Assembly (NCBI GenBank): GCA_026075535.2 | Contig: AP026544.2 | Location: 7,812,001 to 7,876,000, forward strand | Length of the DNA: 64,000 nt | Origin: Tricholoma matsutake | Taxonomy: Eukaryota; Basidiomycota; Agaricomycetes; Agaricales; Tricholomataceae | Direction of reading: 5' to 3' | Shown here: positions 33,043 to 44,842 of the stretch, one piece after another | Position numbering within the stretch: position 1 is the stretch's first letter | How the letters are laid out: each line of letters opens with the position of its first letter | Notes under the pieces: generated by a model | What the model was told of the DNA's origin: nothing | Seen by the model: the letters and a program-made list of their open reading frames with translations, nothing else | The model's database searches: none | Made by a program: the position numbers and the translations under genes

Positions 33043-35819
33043 TCATGGAGCCCACCTCTTCATCAGTCTCTGACACTGAGTCAGTCTCCTCAGTGTCATA
33101 TCCCTTTTTGTTCCGTCGACTTTGGGTGACCTGCGTGGTGGGGAAGCTAGACTGGATTGCTCCAGACTCGTTTGGAGCCACACTCGCGGCGGCAGCACAT
33201 TGTCTCCTTCACTCATTTTTGGCACGGTTCTTATCGGCCTTGGTTCAACGTGGGGGACCCACATAGGTCCATCCCCCATCAGCATAGTCTGGGGTTGCCA
33301 ACACTTGGGAGGCAGTCCCTTGAACTGGCTTGGGGACTCCAGGGATCGGATTGGACTCAACCACAATGATGGGCTGAGTAGGAATAGGATTGGTGGATGG
33401 GGAAACGATGGCAGAGGGAACTGTCATTGTGGATGCATCGATATTCATCCATGCCTGAGGCAAGTTAGGATGAATGGAGAGGGATCAAAAGCCAGATGGG
33501 CCCGCTGGTGGGGAGACCACCAAGGTTGGAGCAGGGGTAGGTGCAGTAGGAGACATGGGATGTCGAGGTGCAACGTGCATGGGACGCTGACAACCCTGGG
33601 TGGCCTCCCAGGGGAAATGCAAGGTCGAGTGCATCAGGGTCTTGTTTCCACTTAGGAGGCGGGGGCTGAGTTAAACACCTGCTCCCTGGTGGGGCAATCC
33701 ACCACTGGGGTTCCATCATCAAAGGGGTGTCATAGGCATCGGGGGCAGGTAACTGCTTCAAATGTTGGAGAACATCTGAAGCCGGAGCTGAGTCTTCTTC
33801 ACATTGTGACTCCACCGCCCCGGTGACCCATCCTAGCCTATAATGATAAGCTTCTCTGATCTCATGGTCAGAGACTCCCAGAAGAGTGAGATGGTGAATC
33901 ACGTCCTCGATGGTGATGTTGGGAGAAATGTTCGACATAAACTGTTGATCACGCCGAATGCTCATAGATAGGTGTAGCTTCTGGCGGGTTTTTCGGTATA
34001 ACCCAGGGGTACAGAACACTTCTGCCAGGAGTAATTGTAATAGTTGTTTTTGCTTCTGGGGAATCCCAGAAGGAATTTGTTGCCTCATGAGGAGCATTCC
34101 TCGAACATGAGGGAACTCACGAGTGATCCAGTATCAACCTGGGGGCATTCCAGAATTGAAATAGTTGGCAATGCATAAACCATGCCCAGGACTCTGGTGA
34201 GTCGTTGACTGGAGGCTGAGGCATCCGGTCAGGGTCCTGGAGTTGGCGGATTCCCTTAGCTGACTGGTGCTCCACGGGCAACCACTTGGGAAGTCTCCAG
34301 GTTGCAATTGTGTGGCTCATGAGTGATGTGCAAGCCGCAGGGGCAGTTAGACTGGCCATGCGTACATACGACTGGGCCCATCAAAGGTCCAGTTCATTTC
34401 CTTCTCATTGGGCAGCCACCGCCCAGCGATCAAACTCCGCTGCACTTTGGGGTAGTTCTGGGGCCGTAGATGGGGGTTCCCTAGGAGTGGGTACCCAGTT
34501 GGCAGACCGGGAATGGGAGAGGGATGGGACCTGGAGGTGATGTTTTGGAGAGGCGGGCGGAAGCAGCAGGTAGTGGGTGCAAAAGCCATCCACATCCATG
34601 GCATTGACGGGGGTTCGAGGAGGATGGGAAGGACCAGGGGGCAGAGTGGCAGGCCTTGAAGCAGCACCTGCATAGTTGGATTGAACGAGGGGCCCAGCAA
34701 CTGGGGAAGGCTCGCAAGCACGGGATCTCTTAGTGGGCCAGTCTTCTTGCCGTCGGTCCACCTGATCCTCGAGGCTGTGAATCCTAGCCTTGAGGTTGGT
34801 GATCTCATCGTCATAGCTGTCGTACGTCTGCTCAGCGGTGCATCTGACTTCCGCCATGAGGTCTTGGTCTCGTCGATCCCAAGCCTTGAAGTAGTCCCTG
34901 TCCTGTTCGAATTCGTGCTGGTACACATGCATTGCATAGGCCTTGCAAACTTCGCATCCTACCTGGTGAACTATGACACCCAGGTGACTATCGTACCTCC
35001 ACTCCTCCCTAGGGGGGGCAGTCCTCATTTCTCATCTCTGATCAACTCTTGCGTGCTCAACAGAGCTGCCAGTGGATGGAGACCGTCTTCTCCTATCCTC
35101 TCTCCTTGAGCCTTGCAGTTCAAATTCTCTCCTCACTTCCCTCCTCGAGCCTTGTGGTTTGAGGTCCCTCCCTCCTTGCCTTTCCTCCCTCCTATCACAA
35201 GAGGCAGAGCAATATATTACCCTGGAGAATATGTTGGGAATAATAGGGAAAAAAGACACTTTTTCACTGGGGAAAAATAAAAGGAACCATCAGTAAAAAA
35301 ATGTTGTTTTTCCCACACTTTTCTCTTTGCTCTTGCTCAGCAAAAATAACTCATCCATTCCCAGGAGAAAATCAGGTGAAAATGGAGGGGAAATATATCT
35401 TTTTTTCCACATTTTCTCTATATCTGGTGAAAATAACATTTTTTCTCCTGACTTCCACAATTTTTTCACCTAGAAACAGATTAGTTATTTTTCCACAGAG
35501 AAAAAACTGGGAATATGTGGGAAAACAACCTTTTTCCCCATGATGTTCACAAGTTTTTCTCCTGGAAACAGATTAGTTGTTTTCCTGCAGCAACCAAAAG
35601 GACAAAGTGTGGGAAAATAATATATTTTTACTGATGGTTCCTTTTATTTTTCCCCAGTGAAAAAGTGTCTTTTTCTCCCATTATTCCCAATATTTTCTCC
35701 AGGGTAATATATTGCTCTGCCTCTTGTGTATCCCTCCCCCTTTGAGGCATGTTGGCCTCATGAAAACAGTGAAAAGTTGGTGAGTCATCCATTGAGTAGT
35801 CGTCGGACTGGCCATCCAT
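33043..35819 (-). pseudogene. Extra ORF downstream of chromodomain (ORF3)
   Basis: Starts MDGQSDDYSMDDSPTF at 35819 and, after excising the MITE at 35196-35728, continues in frame through an Arg/Glu-rich segment into GVIVHQVGCEVCKAYAMHVY (about 34960), a helical segment (YDDEITNLKARIHSLEDQVD), Pro-rich linkers, a block around ESWAWFMHCQLFQFWNAP (about 34190) and an end block with ITIEDVIHHLTLLGVSDHEI (about 33900). In-frame stops are mainly TGA. Similar unnamed proteins accompany basidiomycete gypsy elements as far as I recall. No enzyme motif is seen; a CXXC pair and coiled coil suggest a structural or nucleic-acid-binding role. Confidence 0.6.
35196..35728. mobile_element. 533-bp MITE with about 90-bp TIRs
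   Basis: Starts CACAAGAGGCAGAGCAATAT and ends with its inverse; the inverted repeats stay alignable for about 90 bp. Flanked by 3-bp TAT on both sides. Taking it out with one TAT restores the ORF3 frame (QRGRD then RREERQGG). The interior is AT-rich with GGGAAAAA/TTTTTCCC words. A 3-bp duplication is most like PIF/Harbinger (TWA) insertions, but the terminal sequence is not decisive. Confidence 0.88.
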
Positions 35820-36009
35820 GATGAATGGTTGGACTTGAAGAAAGAAAAGAAAAAAAATTGATTCAACTCCGGCAGTCAACTGTACAGCACTTTCCCATGC
35901 CTCAGGAAAAACATGACCGTCACGCCTGAAGAGTTCGAATCTTCCTACAGTTGTGGAAGATGCCAGGCCCACACCTGCCTGGCCTTCTTGACCAAGTCAA
36001 GAAGTTCTA

Positions 36010-36916
36010 TCACCCTTTGTGTGCTGGTGCACGCTTGGGCAGATCCATCTATTCATTGGCACCCACAAGGGCCAAGTAAGCGTCCAGGGCAGCCAACTCA
36101 TTGCACACGGCCAGTGGTTCCCAAGTGGACTCGCCCATGCTCCACTTCACTTCCAATTACAATGCATGACCCTTCCAACGATGGGATGTGATCTCCTCAA
36201 CCCACCATTCGGTGTTGTCAGGGCCGCCAAAGTCGTAAGGGTCCAGGCGCCTTCTGTTGGGAAACAGGGCATCATCGTTCTTATAATGGGGACGTAGCAG
36301 GTTCACATGGAATCTGCTGTGTATCCACTGACTCTGGAGCTCGGAAGGTAAGTCCAGATCATAATTGGAAGTATCTGGGTAGCTTCACAGGACCTCATAC
36401 GGTCCTACAAACTTGGGAAGGAGCTTACTGGCCCTCCCCTTGGGCAATGTCAGGTTCTTGGTAGAAAGGTATACTTTCTCTGGCTCGCTCAGTAGCACCG
36501 TCCATCTGAGGATGGAAGGAGGTGGACATCAGTAACTTTACATTCAAGACTCGGTGGACTTCCCACCACCAGCGGGAGGTGAACTTGGAATCCCAGTCCA
36601 AAATGATGGATCCAGGCAACCCGTGCAGCCTAACTATCTCTTTGATGAAAAGAGATGATAACTCAGAGGCGGTGGTGGTGATTGTTATGGGAACCAGGTG
36701 CACCATAGATGACAATCGGTATATCACCACCCATAGGTAATTAAACCCTTCCGACTCAGGGAATGGACCAATAAAGTCCATCCCTATGGATTCCCAAGGA
36801 CGGATTGGGGTGGGCAACGAATGTAACTTACCCATGGGGGAGCGATACTCCCCCTTGGACTGAACGCAGGCCTCACACAATTTGCAGAACTTATCCACTT
36901 TGTATTGGAGGTGAGG
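36010..36916 (-). pseudogene. Integrase C-terminal part and chromodomain (outer element)
   Basis: The H2C2 region (CKLCEACVQSKG, about 36880), MGMDFIGPFPES (first catalytic D), ILDWDSKFTSRWW (second D) and DGATERA (catalytic E) define the integrase core. C-terminal GPYEVL and IHSRFHVNLLRPHYKNDDAL (about 36310) follow, then a chromodomain WWVEEITSHRWKG ... LEVKWSMGESTWEPL (36210-36100). The N-terminal zinc-finger half (AHSIIRHFGLAKTSEYVRQW) lies across the inner element at 45760-45579. Breaks include TGA (Arg position) and two TAA/TAG at Gln-like positions. Chromodomains steer integration to heterochromatin. Confidence 0.88.
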
Positions 36917-37526
36917 TGTTAAGGGCAAAGCCTCAACCACTCGATCTAGTCGATGTCGTTCGATGAGGTGCTTCCTCAACGAGTCATTCTGCACTAGTCT
37001 TACTCGGAGTGTCCGACGGAAGATAGGTAGTGCACTCTAGCAGGACTTCTGTGTAGAGTCATTCAGGTTCACGCACTAAGGGGCTTCCTTAGTGGTTTTG
37101 AGTAAGTTCACAAGTTGCAAGTTAAGGCTGTTAATTGCCTAGATCTAAACTAAGGACATCCCTACTACAAGTTGCAGTACTTATACTACAAGGGAGGTCC
37201 TTATCATCCAATCGGAAAGATAGATGTGTATCAAGTAAGAATAGAAACAATAGGCCTCATGCAAGGCATGAGGCATCCGATGTCATGGACCTCATGTCAG
37301 GGGGCTGTCGTATCACAGCATGTGTGGGAGTGGGTTCAGGTGCATGGAGTCACCATGCGTCAAGGATGCCTTCCATGGGAAGGGGATCGAATGCATGCAG
37401 TCGGCATGCGTTGTGTGTGTGTCTGGTGTCAAGGGCATGCCCTAGGCATGAATCATGGAGTGCCTCCTGTCTGGAGGGGATCATTGGGTCAGTCGGGTTC
37501 CATGAGTTACAAGGAAAATTGTAACA
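36917..37526 (-). repeat. 3' LTR of inner chromovirus
   Basis: 610 bp. Contains one hairpin CCTCATGC/GCATGAGG (about 37258-37273), present twice in the other LTR. Confidence 0.92.
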
Positions 37527-37787
37527 TTACCCCCCTGCTATGGTCAAAAGTTCCACACTTTGACCTAAATCTTCATCTCTCCTTTGTGGTCTGATCAGGT
37601 GTGGTCTGGTTATGTGGGTAGGTCGGGGTCGAGGGGTACAATGGAGGAATAATTCATGTCTGAACTCGGACCATGATCAGGTTCTTCTGGTTCGCACTGC
37701 CCTAGGTAGTGGTGTCAAGGAGTCGGTAGTATCGTCGGAAGGGGGAGGGGTGTGTAGGGTTTGCACAGTATTAAGGGTAATCACTGT

Positions 37788-37925
37788 AGTTTTACATCTT
37801 TGTGGATGATCGCTAGTTTAACGTCTTTGCAGACGATTGGTAGTTTAACATCTTTGCGGACGATTGGTAGTTTTATCATCTTTGTGGACGATTGGTAGTT
37901 TAACGTCTTTGTGGACGATCAGTTT
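37788..37925. repeat. 27-bp minisatellite near 3' end of inner element
   Basis: Five imperfect units of TAGTTTAACGTCTTTGTGGA plus CGATTGG, between the accessory ORF and the 3' LTR. Confidence 0.85.
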
Positions 37926-37929
37926 GCAC

Positions 37930-38436
37930 CTAGTTGTGCTCAGTGGTCTGGGGTGTCGGTGTATGGGGGTTTTGGCTGGAACGCAGCAACGTCCCCAGTT
38001 CTCCATGTTGTCCAAATAAGAGCTGCCTTGCCAGCTCGAATCTGCTTTCTTCGTCGTAGTGGGTGTTCCACTGAAGGTCATTCCACAGTAGTGGGCCAAT
38101 CCCCACTAGTGGTCTCCTGCCTGGGGTCAGACCATCGCGGTCAACAACAAATTGTTTGGGGAGATAGTCTCCGCTGTCTAACTCTTCTTCAAAGCACCAC
38201 TCCTCAAATTGTGCTTTTACCCAGGTCAAATCCATTTTTGTGCTCCTTTGCGCATAGAGGCAGCATGTTGGGCAAGTTGAGGATACTCTCTTTATCCAGT
38301 CGTCTCTGTTTATCCAGAATGTGATTCCGTGTGGGCATTCCCAAGAGGGTTGCCCCAGCAGTCTGTTCGTTCTTGGTGACTGGTCAATGACTCGTCGTCC
38401 AGTCGCCATGTTCTTCTCGTATTTGTTCTTTATCAA
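37930..38436 (-). CDS. Accessory ORF of inner chromovirus, unknown
   Basis: 168 uninterrupted codons between the chromodomain (ends 38554) and the minisatellite/3' LTR, same strand as pol. Contains CPTCCLYAQRSTKMDLTW, an acidic middle (FEEELDSGDYLP) and WNDLQWNTHYDEESRFELAR. No domain recognised. It has no stop, while pol in the same element has more than a dozen. A downstream ORF also exists in the outer chromovirus but shows no visible similarity. Start at MIKNKYEKN or at an internal MATGRRVIDQ cannot be decided. Confidence 0.5.
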   Translation of the reverse strand: MIKNKYEKNMATGRRVIDQSPRTNRLLGQPSWECPHGITFWINRDDWIKRVSSTCPTCCLYAQRSTKMDLTWVKAQFEEWCFEEELDSGDYLPKQFVVDRDGLTPGRRPLVGIGPLLWNDLQWNTHYDEESRFELARQLLFGQHGELGTLLRSSQNPHTPTPQTTEHN

Positions 38437-38553
38437 AAGGGGGCGGGGGTGGGAGTGAACGTGAAGGGCGTCAACGTTCAGTGGGTCAATCGTCGTTTAG
38501 GGGGTATCAGGGGTGTCGTTTGGTTCAGATAGTGGGGGTTTCTTGGGTTCTTG

Positions 38554-40110
38554 TCAGAGATGGTACCTCTTCTTATATGCCATCAGGATCTCGGGGGCAT
38601 TCTTCAGGTTCGATTCAGGTTCCCATGTGTTTTCAGATGTCGGGTAGTCAACCCATTTCATGAGGTAACGGCATGTCTTGCCATGCTTCTTGTGTGTGAT
38701 GATTGCTTCCACTTCGTATTCATTTTCTCCTTCCATGAGGTCAGGTGGTGGAGTCAGGAAGTTCCATCCATGAGTGCCATTCTTGTGGTATTGCGTGAGT
38801 AAGGCCGCATGGAATACCGGGTGGATCTTCCATCTCGGCAGCAGTTTCAGTCGATATGTCGTTCTCGACAGGGCATCTTCAATCAAGAAGGGCCCTTCTC
38901 GTTTTGGCGCCAATTTTCTTGTTGGGTAGCCAGTCTTCAGGTTCTTGGAGTCAAGCCATACTTGTTCTCCAACCTTGAATGGTTCGTATCGCCCTTTCGT
39001 TCGGGCAGCCATAGCCTGTCTGGCTAGTTTGTGTGCAGCAAGAGCTTCCCTTCTTGCAGTGAGAAGTTCCTGGATTCTCTGTTCGGCGGCCGGCATGTTC
39101 ATCTTTTTGTATGGGGTGGGGATAGCGCGTGGTTGATATCCCATCATCAAGTAAAACGGCGAGTGTTTTACTGTGGAGTGCATTTTCTGGTTGTGCATGA
39201 ATTCTGCCGTTGGGAGATAATGCTCCCAATCTTCTGGTTTGTTCAAACAGAACATGCAGAGGTAAACTTCTAGTTCTTGGTTTACTTGCTCCGTTTCTCT
39301 GTTGGTCTGGGGGTGATAGGCGGTGCTCATGGATAGCTTAATCCCGAGCAATTGTCCGAGTTCTTGGAAGAGTTTGGATGCGAATCGAGGGTCTCTGTCT
39401 GAGATGATTCTTCCAGGGAGTCCAAATCTTGTGTATACATGGTGCAGGTAAAGGTCTGCGGCGCCAAGTGCATCAATCGTCTTTGCGCAAGGGATAAAAA
39501 TTACCCCCTTTGTAAGACCATGGTCTACCACGACCATGATTGAGTCAAATCCGTTTATCACAGGCAAGTCCATGATAAAATCTGTCGTCACCAGCTCGAA
39601 TGGTCTGCTGGCATCAGATGATATCGGTGTTGGTGGTGGGGTCATTGGGTGTGTATTCACTTTCATTTGCTGGCACTTTGCGCAGCCTTTGACATATTTC
39701 TTGATGAAGTTGGCCATTCCTGGCCACCAGTAGTCTCGTCGGATCAGTTCGATCGTCTGCCATTGTCCAGGGTGTCCTGTTGTGATGCCATCATGGTATT
39801 TTCGTATGATTGCTCGGCGGAGGGTTTCGTCCTGTGGCACGTAGCATCTGTCTTTGAAAAAGAGCAGGCCATCTTCAAATTTCCAGTCCTCCAATGCAGA
39901 CTTGATTGGGGGAGTTCCATTGTTTTTCAGGGCTCGTAAAGCATCATTTACGAGGTTGTCCTTCATTATTGCTGAGACCAGGGCTCCCTGGAGCTCAGTG
40001 TCGATCGTTTTGATGAACAGTTCATCAGCAAGGATGGTCTTGTCCTCGTTATCAGTGTCTTCTTCGGCTATGTGATCTGCTCTCCTCGATAGGGCATCAG
40101 ATTGTACCAT
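38554..40110 (-). pseudogene. Integrase and chromodomain of inner element
   Basis: 518 open codons. H2C2 finger (HDGITTGHPG ... CAKCQQMK), catalytic core with TTDFIMDLP, ISDRDPRFAS and TNRETEQVNQ (D, D, E all present), GPY/F-type module PKREGPFLIEDAL, and a C-terminal chromodomain YEVEAIITHKKHGK ... YLMKWVDYPTSENTWEPE near 38700. RNase H residues (VPGSQMVQSDALSRR) overlap the start. This is the best preserved coding segment of the nest; it is listed as a pseudogene because it belongs to a polyprotein whose upstream parts are interrupted. Confidence 0.92.
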
Positions 40111-41510
40111 CTGTGATCCTGGTACATGTTGTAGCTTCAGGTTGAATTGTGACAGGTAGATGGCCCATCTAGCCTGTCATCAGTTTAGTTTCTGTGGCTG
40201 ACAGAAGTACGTCAGGTTCTTGTGATCGGATAATACCGTCACAGGGAACGGCGTCCCCTGTAGGTAGTGTCTCCATGTTTCTAGCGCTCGGATCACTCCC
40301 AATAGTTCTCAGTCATATATCTCATAATTTCTTTCCGCTTTGTTGAAAGAATGCGAGATGTATCCACATGGGTGCCAGTCTCCATTGGTGTCCTGTTGTC
40401 TGAGTACTGTGCCTGTCACAAATTTTGAGGCATCAGATTCTACCACAAATGGTTTTGTTGCATCTGGCATCAGCAGTACTGGGGTTTTGTTGAATTTCCT
40501 TTTTAGCGCATCGAACGACTGCTGGCAGTTGTTCATCCATTCAAATTTCTGGTTCTTCTTCATCAAGTCGTTCAGTGGTCTGGCCAGATCCGCGAAGTGT
40601 CCGATGAATTGTCGATAGAAGTTTCTGAATCCTAGGAAGGATCTTACGTCCTTCACTGTCCTTGGCGTGGGCCAGTCCTTGATCCCAGCCAGTTTCGTGT
40701 TGTCCATTGCAAGTTCATTGGGTCTGACGATCATGCCCAAGAACTCGACTTCCTGTACACTGAATCTGCACTTCTCTATTCTCAGGTAGAGATTGCATTG
40801 TCATAGTCGTTCGAGGACCCTTTCGGTCCTTATCTGGTGTTCTTCTTCCATCTTCAAGAAGATCAGGATGTCGTCCATATAGATGATGAGCCATCCTTCA
40901 TCTAGCATATCTCGGAAGAGATCGTTCATCATCGCCTGGAATGTTGCTGGTGAGTTGCACAGCCCAAAGAACATCACCATTGGCTCGAATAGCCCTCAGT
41001 TAGTCTTGAATGCTGCCTTCCACTCGTCTCCTTTCTTTATCTGTATGTTATGATATCCCCATTGAATATCAAGTTTCGTGAAAAATCTCGCTCCCTTCAG
41101 CTTGTCCAAGAGGTCTCCGATCAGTGGCAGGGGGTAGTTGTTCCGGATTGTTCCTTCGTTCAGATAGCGATAGTCTTGGCAAGGTCATAGAGTGTCGGAG
41201 TCCTTCTTCAACACGAAGAAGAATGGGGATGCCATGGGTGATTTTGATGGTCGGATGTATCCTTTCTCCAGGTTTTCGTCGAGAAACTCATTGAGTTTCT
41301 CTTGTTCTTTCAGTGTCAATGGGTAGACTTTGCAATCTTTTGGTACAAAGCCTTCCTTCAAGTCAATTGCATGATCCCACGGTCTTGATTCCAGGAATCG
41401 TTCAGATGCGGCCTTTTCGAATACCTGTCTGTATTTCTGGTATTCTGGTGGCAGCAGGTCGTCCAGGGTCTGTTGGCTAGTCTCCTTTCCCTCCTCTTGT
41501 TCATGTGCCA
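40111..41510 (-). pseudogene. Reverse transcriptase and RNase H of inner element
   Basis: Motifs: [20 protein letters not shown] (about 41330), [20 protein letters not shown] (about 41170), [20 protein letters not shown] (about 41080), NSPATFQAMMNDLF (about 40950) and YMDDILIF with both catalytic Asp (about 40880). The connection has [20 protein letters not shown]; RNase H has [11 protein letters not shown]. In-frame TGA codons at 40801-40803, 40309-40311 and a double TGA at 40182-40177, each at Arg positions. Otherwise the protein aligns without frameshift. Confidence 0.92.
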
Positions 41511-41511
41511 G

Positions 41512-42830
41512 TCATTGAGATATGGATGTCTTTGCTCTGATCCATATGTCAGAGTTGAGTAGGTATCGTGGGGAGCCCTTGCCTTTCACAAGTCTGCCGA
41601 TAGTGTTTGTCTTTTGGATGTATTTGTGTGTCGGCTCTCGATGTTCTTCCATCAGGGGCAGTTCTATGGCTGGTCCAAATAGGCCAATGACTGGTTTGCC
41701 TTGTACGTATGCAATCAGTATTGAGTCATCCTCAATCATATCTCATTCGGGGGTCAGTTCCATCGCTCGTATTTCCATGCTGGTATCTGCCAGTAGTTCT
41801 TCATCAGGTACCTCTTCGACCCTTACCTGAGGGGGGGTCTCCCTGGGCATAGGTACTTCAGCGTTGATGGTACCATGATCTGGAGTCCTATAATCATGGG
41901 TCGGGGTAGTCTGTTGTCGAGGGTAGTTTATCCTGTTTCATAGTGTCATTTTCACGTTCCTTTTGCCGGTGCTTCCCTCCCCTGTGGAGGTTAGCAATTC
42001 CTTCATCCTTTGCACAATTTGTTGTGCCCTGTCGCATTCTTTTTTTTTGCCCTTTTCCAGTTGTTTCTTCTTCTGGTTTTCTCAGGTCTTGGCGACAGCA
42101 CGTCGTGCTGCTTCAAGGCCTCTAACTTGTTTAGGGGTGCTGCTGCTCCTGGTCTTTGCGACAGCTATCTGGGCAGAATTCAGTTCCTTGGCTTTCTTCT
42201 CGGAAAGCCTTTCCTTCGTTTTTGCCACGGCCAATCGGGCTCGGGCAAGGTTTCTCTCCCTTTCTTCGGAGAGTCTTTTTCTGGTTTTTGCCACAGCCAA
42301 TCTGGCTTGGGCAAGGCTCTTCTCTTTCTCTTCAGAGAGCTTCTGTCTTGTCTTGGCTATGATGTGTCAAATTCGTGCCATCTTGTCATCGGGTGCCTCC
42401 CTTCCGGCGTTAATTTTCGGAAGGTTCAAGGTATTCGGGAGGGCCCGTTTGGCTCTTCTTGTCTTTTCCAGGATCCACTGGATTTGAGCCCGTCGCTCTT
42501 CATCTCAGAACTCAAATGTTCCCTTCTTCCAATCGATGATCGGGTTTATCTCCCACAGCCATGGCAGGCCCAGGATTACTGATTCTTTGCCTAGTCCAGC
42601 GACTAGGTATTCTATCGGGTAGCTCCTTCCGTTGATGTGGAGTCTTCCTTTCACGCATCTGGTGATTGTTCCCTGCTTGTTCAGGGTCCTGTCTACGTTT
42701 GTGGCCCAGATGGTGCAGCCTAAGGGATATGTTCTGATCCCTTCTCGTTCGACGAAGCTTGAGTTGATAAAGACTCCTCCTGCTCCAGAGTTGAGGAGCG
42801 CGTTTGTTGCAACATCTTTCCTGTTGTCTG
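41512..42830 (-). pseudogene. Protease and coiled-coil linker of inner element
   Basis: The protease region has LLNSGAGGVFINSSFVE (about 42790), where the catalytic DSG Asp appears as Asn, and SVILGLPWLWEINPIIDW (about 42560). Downstream lie four tandem 22-residue helical repeats of the LAVAKTRKRLSEERERNLAR type (about 42370-42090), Lys/Arg/Glu-rich and likely coiled coil, before RT. Several TGA at Arg positions. The linker repeat is unusual for a gypsy pol. Confidence 0.8.
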
Positions 42831-42836
42831 ACTCAG

Positions 42837-43533
42837 TGTCACGATCCGTTCCTCGCCCACTCGGAACCCGCAACCTTCTGATCTTTTCCACTGTTCCTAA
42901 CTCAACTCCTACTGCCTTCGTTCTGGCCCCCTTGCACTGCCCACACTGCTGTGCACCAGGCTGCCATGTACAGCAACCATGGCTGCCTTCCAAGGCTGCC
43001 GTCTAGTTTTGCAAATTCAACTACGGATTCCTGTGCGGCCTCCGCTAGGCAATTTATCTATGCAGTTGAGACACTGCCACAGTTTCCATTTCCGTTCCGC
43101 TCTTGTTCTGGACTCTAGTATTTAAGCTTAGTTAGTTTCGCTTTGTATTCCTCAGTTTGTATATCGACATAGACTCGACTTTACCCTGTCAATCTAAAAC
43201 CTCCTTCTACTCCAACTCCTGACCTCTAAGAGTCTGAACTCCATTCAACTCAACCTCTAGTTCCCCTCTGAAGTTCTAGTCTCATCTGAACTTAACCTAA
43301 GTCCCTCCGTACTCCTTCCCACATTTACCCGCACTCTCCCGCTCCTATCTCTAAAACCTCTACCCAAAATTAGGACACCAGACGAGGTGAAGGGCACAGC
43401 TTCTTACAAGCTGAAGCCAAGTCCTTTTTGTTACCCATCCACATAATCTGCTATGACCCGACAATCTTCCGCTCTCAAACACCTGCTGGGTCCGACCGGA
43501 TTCTGACGAGCCCTTTTGGATCAGTTCTTAACA
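42837..43533. mobile_element. Solo LTR, copy 2 (697 bp)
   Basis: Starts TGTCACGATCCG, ends TTCTTAACA, flanked by the perfect 5-bp duplication CTCAG (42832-42836 and 43534-43538). Same family as 15225-15930. It sits in the inner chromovirus, so it inserted later than that element. Confidence 0.95.
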
Positions 43534-43539
43534 CTCAGC

Positions 43540-44700
43540 TACCCAAATAGACAGGCGCATAGATTGTCTATTCATGGTAGCTAAGAGTATAGACCCTAGG
43601 GAGACTACAGCGGTGACTGGCATCATATCAGGCCGCTGTTCTAAAAACCCAATTCCTCCATGAGGTTGAGGGCTCGTTCCTTTTCTTCTTCATCTAGTTC
43701 ATCCAGCATTGTGCGGATCTTCTGGTAGGTGTCCACCCCAGTCTTCTTCTGGGTGAAGCGGTTTTGGTAGGGAGAAGGCGCTGACCCTGTCTGAGTGGGG
43801 TTCTTTCCATCCCTGTGGTCGGATGATCAGTGTCCCGGTTGGTGGCAGATGAAACACAATCCCTTTTGGAGGTGTTCCACGCGTTCTTGATTTGTCAGTC
43901 GGTTGATGTCGAGAGAGGGCTGTCCTTTCTTCGTCGTTTCTTTTGTCATCTGGTTTTGCCTGGTCTTCCCCAGGATTGCCATGGCCCATTTCCATTGGCC
44001 TTCATATTTTGAGGCTGCCTTTATCCAGCCCTTGAGAGTGTTGGGTACCATTTCCATTGTGTGTACCCTCTTCAGTAATTTGGGATGCAGTCCGTCCATG
44101 AAGTACTCGATCATGGCTGCATCTTCTGTGATTCCCGTCCTGTCTTTCAGGATGCGGAAGTTCGCCACATATTCTTCAAGGTTCCCTGAACCTTGCTTGA
44201 GATTCTTGATCTCTGTCTTTGCCATTCCGGTGTCATCGATTGGTGAGAAGGCCTCTATGACCTTCTGTCAGAAGTCTGCATATTCACCGAGTCCCTCGGA
44301 CTGGTGTTGGTTGACAAATGCCTGCACCCAGGCAGCTGCTGTCCCTCCATTCATGAAGGACAGCATGAAGATAATCTTCTTGTCATTTGTGTCATAGACC
44401 TGGTCGTTGATTCGCAGGTATAGGTCTATCTCCTGCAGGAACTTGGTGGTCTTGGTCTGCTCTCCTGAGAAGTCTGTTGGTGATCGGATTCAAATGTCCT
44501 TCACAGACGTCATCAGTGTGGTTGCAGGTTCGGACATCTCATTATAGAGGTCATCGGTTTTGTCTGTTAAGAAGCAGCAGGTGGATGTTTTGGATGGGGG
44601 TGCGTGCGGTTGTTCAAAGGCTTCATCAGTGAGGAAATCTCCTCATTGTCTGTCGGTTGATCCATAGAACCAACACTGTGCTGGGGTCGAGTAACAGACT
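43540..44700 (-). pseudogene. Gag of inner chromovirus
   Basis: The gag domain reads FLQEIDLYLRINDQVYDTND (about 44430), GGTAAAWVQAFVNQHQ (about 44340), LEEYVANFRILKDRTGI (about 44190) and MDGLHPKLLKRV. The nucleocapsid box near 43850 is CFICHQPGH followed by TGA and SSDH, i.e. CX2CX4HX4H with the last Cys replaced. TGA stops at Arg positions occur here as well. Confidence 0.85.
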
Positions 44701-44842
44701 AGTCTTCCATTGTATCGGTACCAAGATGAACCTGTCTGTGGTTCTGCTTCTCTTGGTGGTTGGTCTGGGGTTTTTCTAGACCTGGATTGCTGTGGTGTGT
44801 ATTGAGATGTATTGCCTACACCTAGGTAGGTGGGCTAGCAGA

